Shown: positions 1-10,059, counted from the stretch's first letter. The stretch is DNA of 64,000 nt from Mesobacillus maritimus (GCF_023715205.1 NZ_JAMBNR010000019.1:1-64000), one strand, 5' to 3'. The notes: generated from the letters alone by a model not told the origin. Numbers and translations are program-made.

Positions 1-513
<513 letters not shown>

Positions 514-550
514 AAAGAAAAAGCAACCATGTCGGTTGCTTTTTCTTTAT
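514..550 (+). terminator. rRNA operon terminator
   Basis: A perfect 15-bp stem (514-528 with 534-548, loop atgtc) starts directly after the 5S 3' end. The right arm is T-rich, giving a Rho-independent terminator for the rRNA operon. Confidence 0.9.
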
Positions 551-556
551 GTCCGT

Positions 557-607
557 GAGGATAGTTGAAGGATTTCCCCTTATGAGAGTAGAACGTCGCC
601 GCGCAAA
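557..607 (+). pseudogene. Decayed fragment of a 5S rRNA gene
   Basis: Positions 557-607 repeat the last ~50 bases of the 5S gene with several substitutions: gatagttgaaggatttcccc..tatgagagtagaacgtcgcc against gtagttgggggattccccc..tgtgagagtaggacgtcgcc, and both are followed by gcaaag. The 5' two thirds of 5S is absent, so it cannot make a functional RNA. It sits 8 bases after the operon terminator and looks like the scar of a tandem 5S duplication or of recombination between rRNA operons. Confidence 0.75.
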
Positions 608-727
608 GTAAAAACACAGATTATCTTGTTAACGGGTTCGTTTTGGAGAGAAAATTGCTAATAACAAAAATACATATCTATTAGCATAGAATTCAACAAC
701 GATTTAGCATTATAAATCGCAAGCAAA

Positions 728-756
728 ACGCTCAGAGTAATTCTGAGCGTTTTTTA
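728..756 (+). terminator. Stem-loop terminator
   Basis: A 9-bp stem acgctcaga/tctgagcgt (728-736, 742-750) is followed by a T run on the plus strand (751-755). On the minus strand it is followed by TTTTGC, so it can also stop transcription of the serine hydrolase gene that ends at 775. Confidence 0.7.
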
Positions 757-774
757 GTGTCATTTTTATAATCA

Positions 775-2244
775 TTAACCTTTATTTAATGCTATTCGAT
801 AATAGATTCTCAAAATTGTAAGAACCATTCCGATAATGAAAACAATTGCCAATAAGAACATTGCGGCTGGGAAAAGACCGAATGCATCAAGCGTGGTCGA
901 ACTGTTGTTTTGTAACGCTGGAACAATAAAAAACAACCAGCCAATTAATAATGTTGGAATCAATTGGGGAGTTAAACGAAGGATAAATCTCCAAGTAGGA
1001 TGTTGTTTGCGTTTATCCGACCATTTTTTACTCCTCAGAAATCCTCTAATTCCTAAAATCAAATAAATGAGTGTGATAACGCCAAGAGAAAAATCAATTA
1101 TTATAGATAATGGAGCTCTTATTTCTGGTTCTTTCCCTTCGGTCAATTGGATGATACCTGAACTAATCTCATAAGCGTGTTCAAATGTAGGGGTAAAGCT
1201 ATTTAGTAACACTGCAACGGCATAGCCACTACTTGGTATAATGTCTTGTTGTGTTTGATACGTTGATACCACTCCGCTATGTGAAATTCGTGCTGGCTTC
1301 ACATTAGGTGAACTTAACTCCCAACCAAGTCCGTATTTTTTGTTTTCAAGTTGTGGTGAATAAGATTCTTCTAATAATTTATTTGAAATTAATTGATCTC
1401 CTGTTCTAGTTTTTCCTGCGTTCGTTTGCATAGAAAGCCATTTCCCCATATCTGATGCTGTTGAAATGATACTTCCTGCCCCCATATTCATCGCTTCAAG
1501 CTCAGTCCAAGGTATTGCAGATCCATATGCTGTTACGTATCCTTTTGGTAATCCTGGTACAAAATCTCCAGAGTTCACAGTAGTGAGTGAGTCATTCATT
1601 CCTAGTGGAGAAAATACCTTTTGTTTAAGATATCGAGAGAATTCTATTCCGCTTACTCCCTCCACTAAAAGTGCTAGAACCCAATAATTTCCATTGCTAT
1701 AATAGTATTTCTCTCCTGGGTTTGATTGAAGCTCCCAATCATTCAAACGTTCCACACCCGCTTTTAGGTTATTCGCTGGTGGAACAATAGTCGGGTTTGG
1801 AATACCTGATGTATGGCTTAGTAGTTGACGTATTGTAACATCTTTCCATCTTGAATCGTCAAGTTTTACCTCTGGCAAATAATTCATTACTGGGGCATCC
1901 AGTTGAATTTTCCCTTCATCAACAAGTTGTAAAACAGCAAATGCAGTAAATGATTTGGAGGCTGAACCAATTCTCATTAGCGACTTTTCAGTTATAGGTT
2001 TCCCTTCAGAATCGTGACCATATCCTTTCTCATAGACTAATTTACCGTCCTTTACAACTACAATCGATGCACCAGGTAGCCCATTTCGTTCTATATAGTT
2101 CGTGACAAATTTATCAATATCTTCCGTTTTAAAAGGTTGAGCAGCTTGGACACTTACAGAAAAGGGAAGATGAAACATCGGTGTTAAAAGGATTATTAAC
2201 AGAAGAATAAAGCTTAATTCCTTGGTATTTAATATTGTTTTCAA
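775..2244 (-). CDS. Serine hydrolase, beta-lactamase/PBP4* family, membrane-anchored
   Basis: Predicted extracytoplasmic active-site-serine enzyme of the class C beta-lactamase-related family (Pfam Beta-lactamase type). These act on peptidoglycan peptides, D-amino-acid peptides or esters. The start is placed at a TTG at 2244 (489 residues) because GGAGG lies eight bases upstream; an in-frame ATG at 2259 overlaps that site and so is unlikely. Visible parts are an N-terminal signal/anchor helix, the nucleophile motif SASK (about residues 94-97), the YSN motif in YYSNGNYW, the HSG triad motif in SHSGVVSTY, and two or three hydrophobic helices at the C-terminus. The helices suggest the catalytic domain sits outside the membrane. 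It is monocistronic, ending at the 728-756 hairpin. The substrate is unknown; beta-lactam hydrolysis is not implied. Confidence 0.85.
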   Translation of the reverse strand: MKTILNTKELSFILLLIILLTPMFHLPFSVSVQAAQPFKTEDIDKFVTNYIERNGLPGASIVVVKDGKLVYEKGYGHDSEGKPITEKSLMRIGSASKSFTAFAVLQLVDEGKIQLDAPVMNYLPEVKLDDSRWKDVTIRQLLSHTSGIPNPTIVPPANNLKAGVERLNDWELQSNPGEKYYYSNGNYWVLALLVEGVSGIEFSRYLKQKVFSPLGMNDSLTTVNSGDFVPGLPKGYVTAYGSAIPWTELEAMNMGAGSIISTASDMGKWLSMQTNAGKTRTGDQLISNKLLEESYSPQLENKKYGLGWELSSPNVKPARISHSGVVSTYQTQQDIIPSSGYAVAVLLNSFTPTFEHAYEISSGIIQLTEGKEPEIRAPLSIIIDFSLGVITLIYLILGIRGFLRSKKWSDKRKQHPTWRFILRLTPQLIPTLLIGWLFFIVPALQNNSSTTLDAFGLFPAAMFLLAIVFIIGMVLTILRIYYRIALNKG

Positions 2245-2500
2245 AAAAATTTCCTCCATAAATTGTATATGTTTTAAATTCTTAATGTGTAAAGTAATCA
2301 TACAAAATCGTCTTTATTAGGTTAACCTGCTTGAGGCTAATTATTTTCTAAGACTCTAGTCGTATTTTTATAAGTGATTGAGATGTAAATAATGATTTGT
2401 CTATGTGTTGTGAATGACTTTCTTGGTCGTCCATGCTTTGGGCACACTTCCAATCTATTTCATTTGGGCTCATTGTTTTGAATCAAATTTACATAATATT

Positions 2501-2546
2501 TTGACTAATATTGGAATGGGATCTAAGTACAGCCTAATATATTAGG
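2501..2546 (+). promoter_or_regulatory. Promoter with overlapping palindromic operator candidate
   Basis: TTGACT at 2501-2506 and TAAGTA at 2524-2529 are separated by 17 bases, a plausible though weak SigA promoter. A perfect 14-bp palindrome, cctaatatattagg (2533-2546), lies just downstream of the -10, about where transcription would start. That is a typical repressor position. It precedes the cyclase gene. Confidence 0.45.
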
Positions 2547-2592
2547 AAGAAAGCATGACCAACCAAATTAAAGAATGGAAAGGGGCAAAAAA

Positions 2593-3363
2593 ATGAATCG
2601 CAAATCGCTTCAAATTATTGACTTAAGTTCACCGTTGGATGATCGCGTGAAGGAGCCGTATCCTGCAGAAATTGTGTATGAAACACACAATCAAGGTGCG
2701 GAACAAGCTGCAGCGTTATTAGGATTAAAGGCGGGCGATTTTCCTGACAGTCAGGCATGGGCAGTAGAGACGGTAAAGCTCACAACCCATACGGGGACTC
2801 ATGTTGATGCACCATGGCATTACGCAGCAAAAACGGCCGGAGAAAAATCACGAACCATTGATGAACTTCCACTTGAATGGTTTTACGGAAATGGAGTCCT
2901 CTTTGATTTTAGCGACAGAGCAGCAGGATATGAAATCACGGTGACAGACTTGGAAACTCAGTTATCAGAGATGAATTATGAATTGCAACCGTATGATATT
3001 GTCTTGGTTCGAACCGATGCAGATAAGCGTTTGTTCGAGAACGATTATGCTGTTTCTCATGCAGGTGTTTCTGCAGAAGCAACAAGATGGTTGATTCAAC
3101 AAGGCATTAAAGTGATGGGGACAGATGGGTGGGGATGGGATATTCCACTTCCGATGCAAGCAGCGGATTATAAACAGAATCCTCGTGATGGGGTTCTCTG
3201 GGCAGCCCATTTCGTTGGAAAAGAAGCAGAGTACTGCCAGATTGAGAAATTAGCAAACTTAGAAAAACTTCCAAAACGAACGGGTTTTACGGTAGCGGTG
3301 TTTCCTGTGAAAATCACTGGTGCGAGCGCAGGGTGGGCAAGACCAGTTGCGATTTTCGAATAG
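2593..3363 (+). CDS. Cyclase family protein (kynurenine-formamidase-like metal hydrolase)
   Basis: A 256-residue member of the cyclase/formamidase family. These metal-dependent hydrolases include KynB-type arylformamidases and isatin hydrolases. The hallmark metal-binding motif HTGTHVDAPWH is intact near residue 66, and a second conserved stretch with TDADKR and GTDGWGWD follows. The start at 2593 is chosen over the ATG at 2575 because the AGGGG ribosome site lies between them. The next gene, 190 bases downstream on the same strand, encodes a fumarylacetoacetate-hydrolase-family protein. Such pairs are common in aromatic or indole/kynurenine-type catabolic clusters, so a shared catabolic role is inferred. 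No kynureninase or dioxygenase is nearby, so the exact substrate is open. Confidence 0.85.
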   Translation: MNRKSLQIIDLSSPLDDRVKEPYPAEIVYETHNQGAEQAAALLGLKAGDFPDSQAWAVETVKLTTHTGTHVDAPWHYAAKTAGEKSRTIDELPLEWFYGNGVLFDFSDRAAGYEITVTDLETQLSEMNYELQPYDIVLVRTDADKRLFENDYAVSHAGVSAEATRWLIQQGIKVMGTDGWGWDIPLPMQAADYKQNPRDGVLWAAHFVGKEAEYCQIEKLANLEKLPKRTGFTVAVFPVKITGASAGWARPVAIFE

Positions 3364-3554
3364 GGAAGAGGGGAAGTATTCGATGTTCATGTGGTATTCA
3401 TATTTAGTATCTTTATAGCGAGGGGTATTTAAGTCGGATTGGTTCCTTTGGACTGTGAGTAGATTAAGGGATTCGAATATTTTAATGGCTTTGGTTTCAG
3501 TTGCTTATAAAAATATTATGTAACTTTAGTGGAACAAAGAAAGGAATGTTTTCA

Positions 3555-4460
3555 ATGAAACTTACAAGCTTTATCAATCCTAAAGGAGAAAAACGAGCTG
3601 GTTGGGTCGAGAACAATCTAATCTACGATCTATCAGAATCTAGTAACGGAGTGTTGCCAGACAATGTGCTCGATTTTATTAAACATCAAGAAAGATACTT
3701 CCCGATTTGGCAGCAATTAAAAGGAGACCGTGCTGGAGGATACGATTTAGAACAAGTTACCTTAACAGCGCCGTTGCCTAATCCACCTAGTGTTCGTGAT
3801 TTCATTGCGTTCGAAGAACATATGGTTAATGCCGGCAAACGCGTTGGATTGCCGGTTGCCCCCGAGTGGTATGAGATTCCAGTGTTTTATTTTACTAATC
3901 ATATGGCGATTCGTGGTCCTAATGAAGAAATAGAAAGACCACCACACTGTAAGTGGCTAGACTTTGAATTAGAGATTGCTTGTGTGATCGGGAAAGAAGG
4001 AAAGAATATTAAAGTGGATGAGGCAGAAGATTATATCTTTGGGTATACAGTTTTAAATGACTGGTCGGCAAGGGATTTGCAGGCTAAAGAAATGAAAGTT
4101 GGACTTGGGCCTGCGAAAGGAAAAGACTTTGCTAATTCGATCGGCCCTTATCTTGTAACAAAGGATGAACTTGAGCCTTACCGGGTCGGGAATCGTTATG
4201 ATTTAACGATGTCAGCAAAAGTAAATGGGAAAATCCTTTCAGAAGGGAATAGTAAAAGGATCTATTATACGTTTGGCCAGATGATTGAACGAGCTTCGCA
4301 GGGTGTTACGTTATATCCAGGAGACATCATTGGTTCCGGTACGGTCGGCAAAGGCTGCTTGTTGGAACTAGGACCAGACGTTCATCGATGGTTAGAACCA
4401 GGGGATACGGTCGAGTTGGAAATTGAGGGGATAGGGAAGTTAGCAAATAGAATTATTTAA
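3555..4460 (+). CDS. Fumarylacetoacetate hydrolase family protein
   Basis: A 301-residue FAH-family enzyme. Family members are Mg/Mn-dependent and cleave or isomerise acylpyruvates, for example 2-hydroxyhepta-2,4-dienedioate isomerase and fumarylpyruvate hydrolase. Family landmarks are present: DFELEIACVIGKEGKN with the metal-ligand acidic residues, GYTVLNDWSARDLQ, GPAKGKDFANSIGPYL, and the C-terminal GDIIGSGTVGKGC. The start at 3555 is preferred because AAAGGA lies 10 bases upstream; the longer frame from 3501 lacks a ribosome site, and ATG 3546 is too close to it. Together with the upstream cyclase it probably forms a small catabolic operon for an aromatic breakdown product. A terminator hairpin follows at 4521. 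Confidence 0.88.
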   Translation: MKLTSFINPKGEKRAGWVENNLIYDLSESSNGVLPDNVLDFIKHQERYFPIWQQLKGDRAGGYDLEQVTLTAPLPNPPSVRDFIAFEEHMVNAGKRVGLPVAPEWYEIPVFYFTNHMAIRGPNEEIERPPHCKWLDFELEIACVIGKEGKNIKVDEAEDYIFGYTVLNDWSARDLQAKEMKVGLGPAKGKDFANSIGPYLVTKDELEPYRVGNRYDLTMSAKVNGKILSEGNSKRIYYTFGQMIERASQGVTLYPGDIIGSGTVGKGCLLELGPDVHRWLEPGDTVELEIEGIGKLANRII

Positions 4461-4520
4461 GAAATCAGATCATACTGTTTCGGTTTAACATAAAGGGTTC
4501 TATTCTCAGGGGACTTTTTT

Positions 4521-4556
4521 AAAATGACGTGTGAAATTGGCATACGTCATTTTTTA
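4521..4556 (+). terminator. Terminator after the cyclase-FAH pair
   Basis: Arms aaaatgacgt (4521-4530) and acgtcatttt (4544-4553), extended by three weaker pairs, are followed by further T residues. This gives a Rho-independent terminator. Confidence 0.75.
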
Positions 4557-4855
4557 TTTGGGGGCTTATGCAAAGAGAATAGCACAGATGTAAAAACTGA
4601 GGAAAAAGTTGAAGTACATGAAAGGCGAAAAAAATATTAGAAAAACAATTAATGCATCCTTTTTTATACAAACCAGAATGGAAAAGAAGGATTAAAATGA
4701 GAGTGTTCTCAGGTGTAATCCCTCTATTTCCTACTACTTTATTGATTGAACAAACTTTGGCGATTCTTCAATAATGTTTAGAAATAGTAACTTGGCTCCA
4801 TCAAAATTATGTTATCCTTTGAAAGTAGATACATACAAGTATTAGGGGGGAGTAG
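4557..4855. other. Intergenic, no gene recognised
   Basis: About 300 bases without a supported gene. A short frame at about 4562-4640 reads GGLCKEN.. and ends after 26 codons. It is lipobox-like but has no start codon or ribosome site, so it could be the remnant of a lipoprotein gene. The last 50 bases contain the ribosome binding site (agggggg) of the next gene. Confidence 0.4.
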
Positions 4856-5749
4856 ATGGAAAACGAAAAGACAAAAAAGAATTTTAAGATTTTCCTAGCT
4901 GCAGTAGTAACGATTAGCTTAGTGATAAACCTTTTGTTGATCTCAAAAGTGAATGAGCTAAACAATCGAATCGATTATGTCTCATCTGAACAACAGAATC
5001 TCCATCATTCCGTCAATAACCAATCAGGCGAGGTCCAACAGCTTTTCAATCAATTCAAGGAAGAACTGAGTTGGCTTGGTCCAGTTGAAATGAATGTGAA
5101 TACAAATGCATTGGGAGAAGGACAAGCACAAGCTGTTTTTAAGTGGCAAGTAAAAGAGAGGCAAAGGGATTCAAAGGTTTTCTTTCATTATGCAACTGGA
5201 ACGAATACCGAGTTCAAAAAACTACAAGCGGAAGGGGGAGAACAAGGCCTCTTTCAGGCTAAGGTCCCCATTACGGTTAAGTTAGAACCATTATGGGATG
5301 TGAAGGTACTCGAATCTGGCTCAAATATGGAAGAGATGAGCGAAACAGTGAAGGAAGAGCAACTATACTCTTTGAAGTATTTCGTTTCAGTAGAATCTGA
5401 GGATAACGTCAAGAGTAGTGAGGTTCAGTCGGAATCGCTCGATTATTTGGGTACAAACCAATATGGCATTCTTCAAGGGGATATACATAGCCGTGGGAAG
5501 AAGGCTAGTGTGACCCTTATGCAACACAAAATAAGTGGCGAAACCTCTGTTATTGAAGAAGCTTCTCTTCTGAAATATCAGGATGGTACGTTCATAGGGG
5601 AGGAACTATTAAAATTGGAGGAAGACCAAGAAGACAATTTCCGGCTTTTTGAATTGCATGAAATCAGTCCATACGAAGAGGATATGCGATTTGTCATCAA
5701 AGTCGTCTATCGAGACGGAGCTGTTTTTGAGAGTGAAGTTATTCATTAA
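4856..5749 (+). CDS. Membrane-anchored protein of unknown function
   Basis: 297 residues, not recognised. The N-terminus has a short basic stretch (KTKKNFK), one hydrophobic helix at about residues 12-29, then a heptad-like segment (KVNELNNRIDYVSSEQQNL) suggesting a short coiled coil just outside the membrane. The remaining ~230 residues are acidic and hydrophilic with beta-like alternation and no cysteine, consistent with a single-pass protein with an extracellular domain. AGGGGGG lies six bases before the ATG. It stands alone between two terminators and converges on asnS through a shared bidirectional hairpin. No enzymatic motif is visible. Confidence 0.75.
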   Translation: MENEKTKKNFKIFLAAVVTISLVINLLLISKVNELNNRIDYVSSEQQNLHHSVNNQSGEVQQLFNQFKEELSWLGPVEMNVNTNALGEGQAQAVFKWQVKERQRDSKVFFHYATGTNTEFKKLQAEGGEQGLFQAKVPITVKLEPLWDVKVLESGSNMEEMSETVKEEQLYSLKYFVSVESEDNVKSSEVQSESLDYLGTNQYGILQGDIHSRGKKASVTLMQHKISGETSVIEEASLLKYQDGTFIGEELLKLEEDQEDNFRLFELHEISPYEEDMRFVIKVVYRDGAVFESEVIH

Positions 5750-5801
5750 TTTGGAGATTATGAGAGAAGGAAAATACAAGTGCCAAAGTGATTTATAAGA
5801 A

Positions 5802-5829
5802 AAAATAGGATGCCGCAGCATCCTATTTT
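5802..5829. terminator. Bidirectional terminator between the 4856 gene and asnS
   Basis: A perfect 12-bp stem (5802-5813 with 5818-5829, loop cgca) has A-rich left and T-rich right flanks. It can therefore stop transcription arriving from either side. Confidence 0.85.
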
Positions 5830-5847
5830 ACTTTTACACAGATTTCA

Positions 5848-7239
5848 TTAAAAGTCTGCATTTCCAGGTGTACGAGGGAATGGGATGACATCGCGAATGT
5901 TCTTCATTCCCGTTAAATACATGACCAGACGTTCAAACCCAATTCCATAGCCTGAATGCTTTGTACGACCGTATTTTCTTAGCTCGAGGTACCACCAGTA
6001 ATCTTCTTCAGCCATCCCAAGTTCTTTTATTCTATCTGCAAGAACTTCTTCTCTTTCCTCACGTTGGCTTCCCCCGATTAACTCGCCAATACCTGGAACC
6101 AAAAGGTCAGTCGCCGCTACTGTCTTGCCATCTTCGTTCGCTCTCATATAAAATGCCTTAATTTCTTTCGGATAGTCGGTTACAAAGACAGGTCGCTTGT
6201 AAATTTCCTCGCTTAGGTAACGTTCATGTTCCGTTTGCAAATCCGTTCCCCATTCAACAGGGTACTCAAATTTCTTAGCGGAGTTCTTTAATAATTCAAC
6301 CGCTTCGGTATAAGTGACTCTTCCGAAATCGGATTCAGATGCAGTCTTCAATCTTTCAATTAGTGTCTTATCAATAAAGCTATTAAAGAAGTTCATTTCT
6401 TCAGGTGCTTGTTCAAGAACGTAATTGATCACATACTTGACCATTTCTTCCCCGAGGTCCATGATATCCGGTAATTCTGCAAAGGCAACTTCCGGCTCAA
6501 TCATCCAGAATTCGGCCGCATGTCGTGCCGTATTCGAATTTTCTGCTCTAAAGGTAGGACCAAAGGTATACACATTACGGAAAGCAAGTGCAAAGCTTTC
6601 CGCGTTTAATTGACCGCTAACGGTTAAGTTGGTTTCTTTGCCGAAGAAGTCTGCATTGTCATCCACGTTTCCGTCTTCATTTTTTGGAAGCTGTTTCAGA
6701 TCCATGGATGTCACACGGAACATTTCCCCAGCACCTTCTGTATCGCTTCCAGTAATAATCGGTGTATGGACATAAACAAAGCCTTTTTCCTGGAAGAATT
6801 TATGTATGGCATAAGATGCAAGAGATCTTATTCTGAAAACGGCTGAGAAGGTATTGGCTCTCGGACGTAAATGAGCGATGGTTCTTAAATATTCAAGAGA
6901 ATGTCGCTTTTTTTGTAATGGATAATCTGTATTAGATAATCCTTCAACAACAATTCTTGTCGCTTTAATTTCAAAAGGCTGTTTCATTTCAGGAGTTGGG
7001 ACAAATTCACCTTCTATTAAAACAGAAGAGCTAATCGGTAACTTCGTAATTTCTTTGAAGTTCTCTAGCGTATCCTCAAAAACCACTTGTACACTCTTAA
7101 AAAATGTTCCATCGTTTAACTCCATAAAGCCAATTGATTTGGAATCGCGAAGAGTACGGATCCATCCTGAAATTTGAATCGTTTTGTCTGTGAAATTTTC
7201 TTGATTTCTGTATAAATCTTTTACTACGGTCTTGATCAT
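5848..7239 (-). CDS. asnS: Asparaginyl-tRNA synthetase
   Basis: Class IIb aminoacyl-tRNA synthetase charging tRNA-Asn with asparagine. It has 463 residues when started at the ATG at 7239, which has GGAGG five bases upstream; the ATG at 7251 overlaps that site. The N-terminal OB-fold anticodon-binding domain (about residues 10-110) contains [17 protein letters not shown]. Motif 2 is visible as [21 protein letters not shown] and motif 3 as [13 protein letters not shown]. The Asn-type class signature (ENSNTARH) separates it from AspRS. Expression is probably controlled by the T-box leader at 7263-7525. It ends at the shared terminator 5802-5829. Confidence 0.97.
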   Translation of the reverse strand: MIKTVVKDLYRNQENFTDKTIQISGWIRTLRDSKSIGFMELNDGTFFKSVQVVFEDTLENFKEITKLPISSSVLIEGEFVPTPEMKQPFEIKATRIVVEGLSNTDYPLQKKRHSLEYLRTIAHLRPRANTFSAVFRIRSLASYAIHKFFQEKGFVYVHTPIITGSDTEGAGEMFRVTSMDLKQLPKNEDGNVDDNADFFGKETNLTVSGQLNAESFALAFRNVYTFGPTFRAENSNTARHAAEFWMIEPEVAFAELPDIMDLGEEMVKYVINYVLEQAPEEMNFFNSFIDKTLIERLKTASESDFGRVTYTEAVELLKNSAKKFEYPVEWGTDLQTEHERYLSEEIYKRPVFVTDYPKEIKAFYMRANEDGKTVAATDLLVPGIGELIGGSQREEREEVLADRIKELGMAEEDYWWYLELRKYGRTKHSGYGIGFERLVMYLTGMKNIRDVIPFPRTPGNADF

Positions 7240-7262
7240 AGTAACCTCCATACGGTATTTTT

Positions 7263-7525
7263 CAATAAAAAAAGCCTTCTATCCCCAAAGAAAGGGACGA
7301 AAGACTAACTTCCGCGGTACCACCCAAATTGTCATAATATGACCAACTTCATACTGCTTATCCCAGTCAATAACGTTCTGGTAACGTCTAAGCCTACTTG
7401 AGAATATCTCTTTCGGTTAGAACTCAGAGGTGTTCTTCATTCTTGCTTCATCTTCAGGCTTCCACCGTCCCCGAATCGCTATAGAGTCTAGCAAAAACTA
7501 CTCTCCTCTTCATCGCTTTAAGTAT
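7263..7525 (-). promoter_or_regulatory. T-box riboswitch leader of asnS
   Basis: Read on the minus strand, the leader begins near gcgatgaagaggagagtag and carries the diagnostic T-box antiterminator sequence gggtggtaccgcggaa (7310-7325). It ends in a terminator stem followed by a T run (7267-7273). An AAC triplet at 7416-7418 in the Stem I region is the likely specifier codon and matches tRNA-Asn. Uncharged tRNA-Asn should pair with the leader and allow transcription of asnS. The 5' boundary is approximate. Confidence 0.92.
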
Positions 7526-7769
7526 ATAGAGTTTTTTTAATTATATTGTAATAATTTATCACAAAATATCATTATTTGTCTAGTTTCCCCAAAAAATAAT
7601 GGGGAATTCTTAGGAATCACTGAAAAACAGGATTGAGCGATAGACAAAATAGTTAATTTAAAAGCAACTGATATCATTGGGTTAGAGATCGATTAAGAAT
7701 AAATAGTGTTAAGAAATAGGAACAATGCCTGTAAGTAGGGACGCTTCATTCTCTATTTAAAATTTAGTT

Positions 7770-8255
7770 TTAACACAGAACAATGATTCGATAAGGTGTT
7801 GTTTGGGCGGGGATACTTTTGGTGGATGGACCATAAATCACAATTAAATCTCGGTTCGCTGGATTTCTTGAGAAGGGTTGCCCATTGGTTAATAAGACTT
7901 GCGTGTAGGAAGATAAATTTAATTTTAACTGTCCATCTTTACTCACGAACTGCTGATTAAAGAATTCAACTTTAACATTTTGAAAAGGGGAATCTTTTAC
8001 CATTATGAGCGCACGATATTGTGGGGGATAAATAAGGGGAACAGGTGCATCTCCATCATAATATCCAGTTATTCGATCTCCGATTGCCACGATAACATGG
8101 TCTACAAAGTAAGTGGTGGGTGTAACGACGAAATTTACCACTGACCCCATTTCGTTTTCTACGGTGAATAATTTATAGCAACCTTCTCGATTTTGCCCGA
8201 TGTTAAAGTCTCGAATACTCGTGACAATCCCTTGAAAAGAATAAAAATTAGTCAT
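7770..8255 (-). CDS. Conserved hypothetical protein, possible spore association
   Basis: 161 residues when started at the ATG at 8255; the ATG at 8261 is only one base from the GGAGG. No catalytic motif is seen. The protein alternates short beta-like stretches (FYSFQGIVTSI, GSVVNFVVTPTTYFVD, GDRITGYYDG), which suggests an OB-like all-beta fold, and it ends in Ile-Val-Leu-Cys. The run PVPLIYPPQYRALIMVK looks like the core of a family found in spore-forming Firmicutes; this is from memory and not verified. It is divergent from a proline/glycine-rich gene at 8538 of spore-coat type, so a sporulation-time role is possible but only inferred. Confidence 0.7.
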   Translation of the reverse strand: MTNFYSFQGIVTSIRDFNIGQNREGCYKLFTVENEMGSVVNFVVTPTTYFVDHVIVAIGDRITGYYDGDAPVPLIYPPQYRALIMVKDSPFQNVKVEFFNQQFVSKDGQLKLNLSSYTQVLLTNGQPFSRNPANRDLIVIYGPSTKSIPAQTTPYRIIVLC

Positions 8256-8537
8256 TCCCATACCTCCATTATGACAGGCTCTCTAGCATCCATCTTAAAA
8301 TCAGAGTGATATCTTGTGTACACAATATGTAGGTGAAAACCTATGTGATTATTTGAATGCCTAGAAATGGATGTTTTCTTTTCATTGAACAAATGTACAT
8401 GATGGCTCCAATTTTCCAAGGACATTTACTAGAAACCTACGATTTTAGGCTAAGGCACATTTCTGAAAGAACAAGCTACTAGGATAATGCCTAAAGAATA
8501 GGATGATGTGAACTTACTAAAGTTAGGAGTGCTTCCT

Positions 8538-9008
8538 ATGTATCCAAGTCATGCTCATCTATATAATCAAGAACCATATCAATGGGACCCTTATTTATCC
8601 TCCAGCCCCTATCAAGAATATATCCATTACAGCCCAGGCGTTGATGAAAGACAATTTGGCCAAATGTTACCTCCAATCGGGTTGCCACCAGGACTATCAG
8701 GACCGCCAGGGTCTCAACCTCCGTTTGGACCGCCCGGTCAAGGCCAAGCGGGTGGACCACCAACCTCACCACCGCCGTCATTTGTTCCGGCACAAACACA
8801 ACAAGTCGGAACCTTTGCTGTCGATCCAGGTGGCATCAGAAGATGTTTATTCAGGTATACGTACGTATGGCTAAGAGGCTTTGAACAATTTTGGTTCTAT
8901 CCAATCTTTGTTGGTCGAAACTCTGTCGCCGGGTGGCGTTGGACTGGGTATCGATGGGTTTATTTCGGAATCAGCTTGAGGCAAATTCAATCGTTTACTT
9001 GCGTTTAA
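8538..9008 (+). CDS. Proline/glycine-rich protein with aromatic C-terminal domain, coat-like
   Basis: 156 residues from the ATG at 8538, which has AGGAG eight bases upstream; the frame also opens upstream but without a ribosome site. The N-terminal third is rich in Tyr, His and Ser, the middle is a collagen-like Pro/Gly/Gln stretch (PPGLSGPPGSQPPFGPPG), and the last ~55 residues form a compact aromatic domain with two cysteines (CLFRYTYVWLRGFEQFWFYP ... SFTCV). Low-complexity plus aromatic tail is typical of Bacillus spore outer-layer or surface proteins. There is no signal peptide or membrane helix. A terminator follows at 9052. Confidence 0.75.
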   Translation: MYPSHAHLYNQEPYQWDPYLSSSPYQEYIHYSPGVDERQFGQMLPPIGLPPGLSGPPGSQPPFGPPGQGQAGGPPTSPPPSFVPAQTQQVGTFAVDPGGIRRCLFRYTYVWLRGFEQFWFYPIFVGRNSVAGWRWTGYRWVYFGISLRQIQSFTCV

Positions 9009-9051
9009 CCATGAATATTCGTTGGTGTAAGATTTATAGAATGCAAAATTG

Positions 9052-9079
9052 CGATACTTTAAAAGGGTATCGTTTTTTC
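9052..9079 (+). terminator. Terminator of the coat-like gene
   Basis: Stem cgatac/gtatcg (9052-9057, 9067-9072) is followed by six T residues. Confidence 0.75.
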
Positions 9080-9599
9080 ATTCATTGATAAAACTTATTG
9101 TGAACCAGTAACGTTGAAGTTACCGGTGAAATAAATGTTGGAGAAAAAGTGATTTTTGAATAAGGCATTTATTTGTTCAATTGAAGGGTGCTTCAGTTTA
9201 ATTAGCTGCTAACGCAGCGTTTATTATTGTTTATTCGATTTAGGTGGCAGGTAAGCGACAGAAGAGGAATTGGGCACGTCAATGTAGAATTCTTAGAAAT
9301 ATTGTGTGCTGGTAATTATAATTGATAAATTGGGGAGTTCAAGAATGAAAACTGACCACTTGGTTGGGAAACTTTGACCACAAATCTAATTTTTAGAGGG
9401 GTTAGACGAATAAACATAGGGTGTGGCTAAAAGGCTCGACCAATCACATAACAAGATAGACAGTCAAATCTGATGGTTCTCTTAAACATCGGGTCAGGAT
9501 AGTGGTAGTAGAAAGATAGAGTTAAAGATGCTGTTTCATTGTAAAGGAATAGAGTTTCTTATATTCAACTTTTTTTAAAAATGTGAGGTAACGATAACG
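9080..9599. other. Intergenic, no gene recognised
   Basis: About 520 bases with stops in every frame at short intervals and no credible small gene. I see no repeat shared with other places in the window. The last 20 bases carry the weak ribosome site (gaggt) of the 9600 gene. Confidence 0.5.
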
Positions 9600-10010
9600 A
9601 TGAAATATAGTAAAACATATATTGATAACTTTTTTACTAACATTAATGATTATCATTCAATGGTTGAATTGTTAGTTATTGCCTATACAGAATTTAGGGA
9701 ACGAGACACCTTGCCAGATTGGTATGTTGAATTAAGAGAGATGATGAATTGGCAAGCACAGTCCGAGAGATCAGGTGTTTGTACCTATTATGAAACACTA
9801 AATGATGTTTCAGCTACCATCGTTATTCGCAACCTAGAAACAAAAGAAGAAAATGAGATTCTCACTATGTTTAACATGGGGATAAACAAATATAATGATG
9901 AGACCATTATGGAACACATTGATCAATGGATTTTGGAGAATGAAGAAAAGATAGAAAAATATTTAATGAATCTATTAGTAATCAATAAAGACTGGTTTTA
10001 TCGTATTTAA
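9600..10010 (+). CDS. Hypothetical protein
   Basis: 136 residues, acidic, not recognised. It is probably cytosolic and mostly helical, with a patterned C-terminus (EHIDQWILENEEKIEKYLMNLL). There are no cysteine clusters, signal peptide or membrane helices. A GAGGT ribosome site lies ten bases upstream of the ATG. Only 49 bases separate it from the next gene on the same strand, so the two may be co-transcribed. Size, acidity and company would fit an immunity or antitoxin-like protein, but nothing in the sequence proves that. Confidence 0.6.
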   Translation: MKYSKTYIDNFFTNINDYHSMVELLVIAYTEFRERDTLPDWYVELREMMNWQAQSERSGVCTYYETLNDVSATIVIRNLETKEENEILTMFNMGINKYNDETIMEHIDQWILENEEKIEKYLMNLLVINKDWFYRI

Positions 10011-10059
10011 CTTGGGTTCCTTACTAATGGCAAGTACTGCTAAAGGTTGTGGAGTATAT

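Noticed and set aside
4562-4760. Short frames reading GGLCKEN... and KQLMHPFLYKPEW...
   Set aside because: No start codon or ribosome site; at most a lipoprotein remnant, too weak to call.
8536-8874. Frames on both strands overlapping the proline-rich gene at 8538
   Set aside because: They arise from the low-complexity codons of the real gene, which alone has a proper ribosome site.
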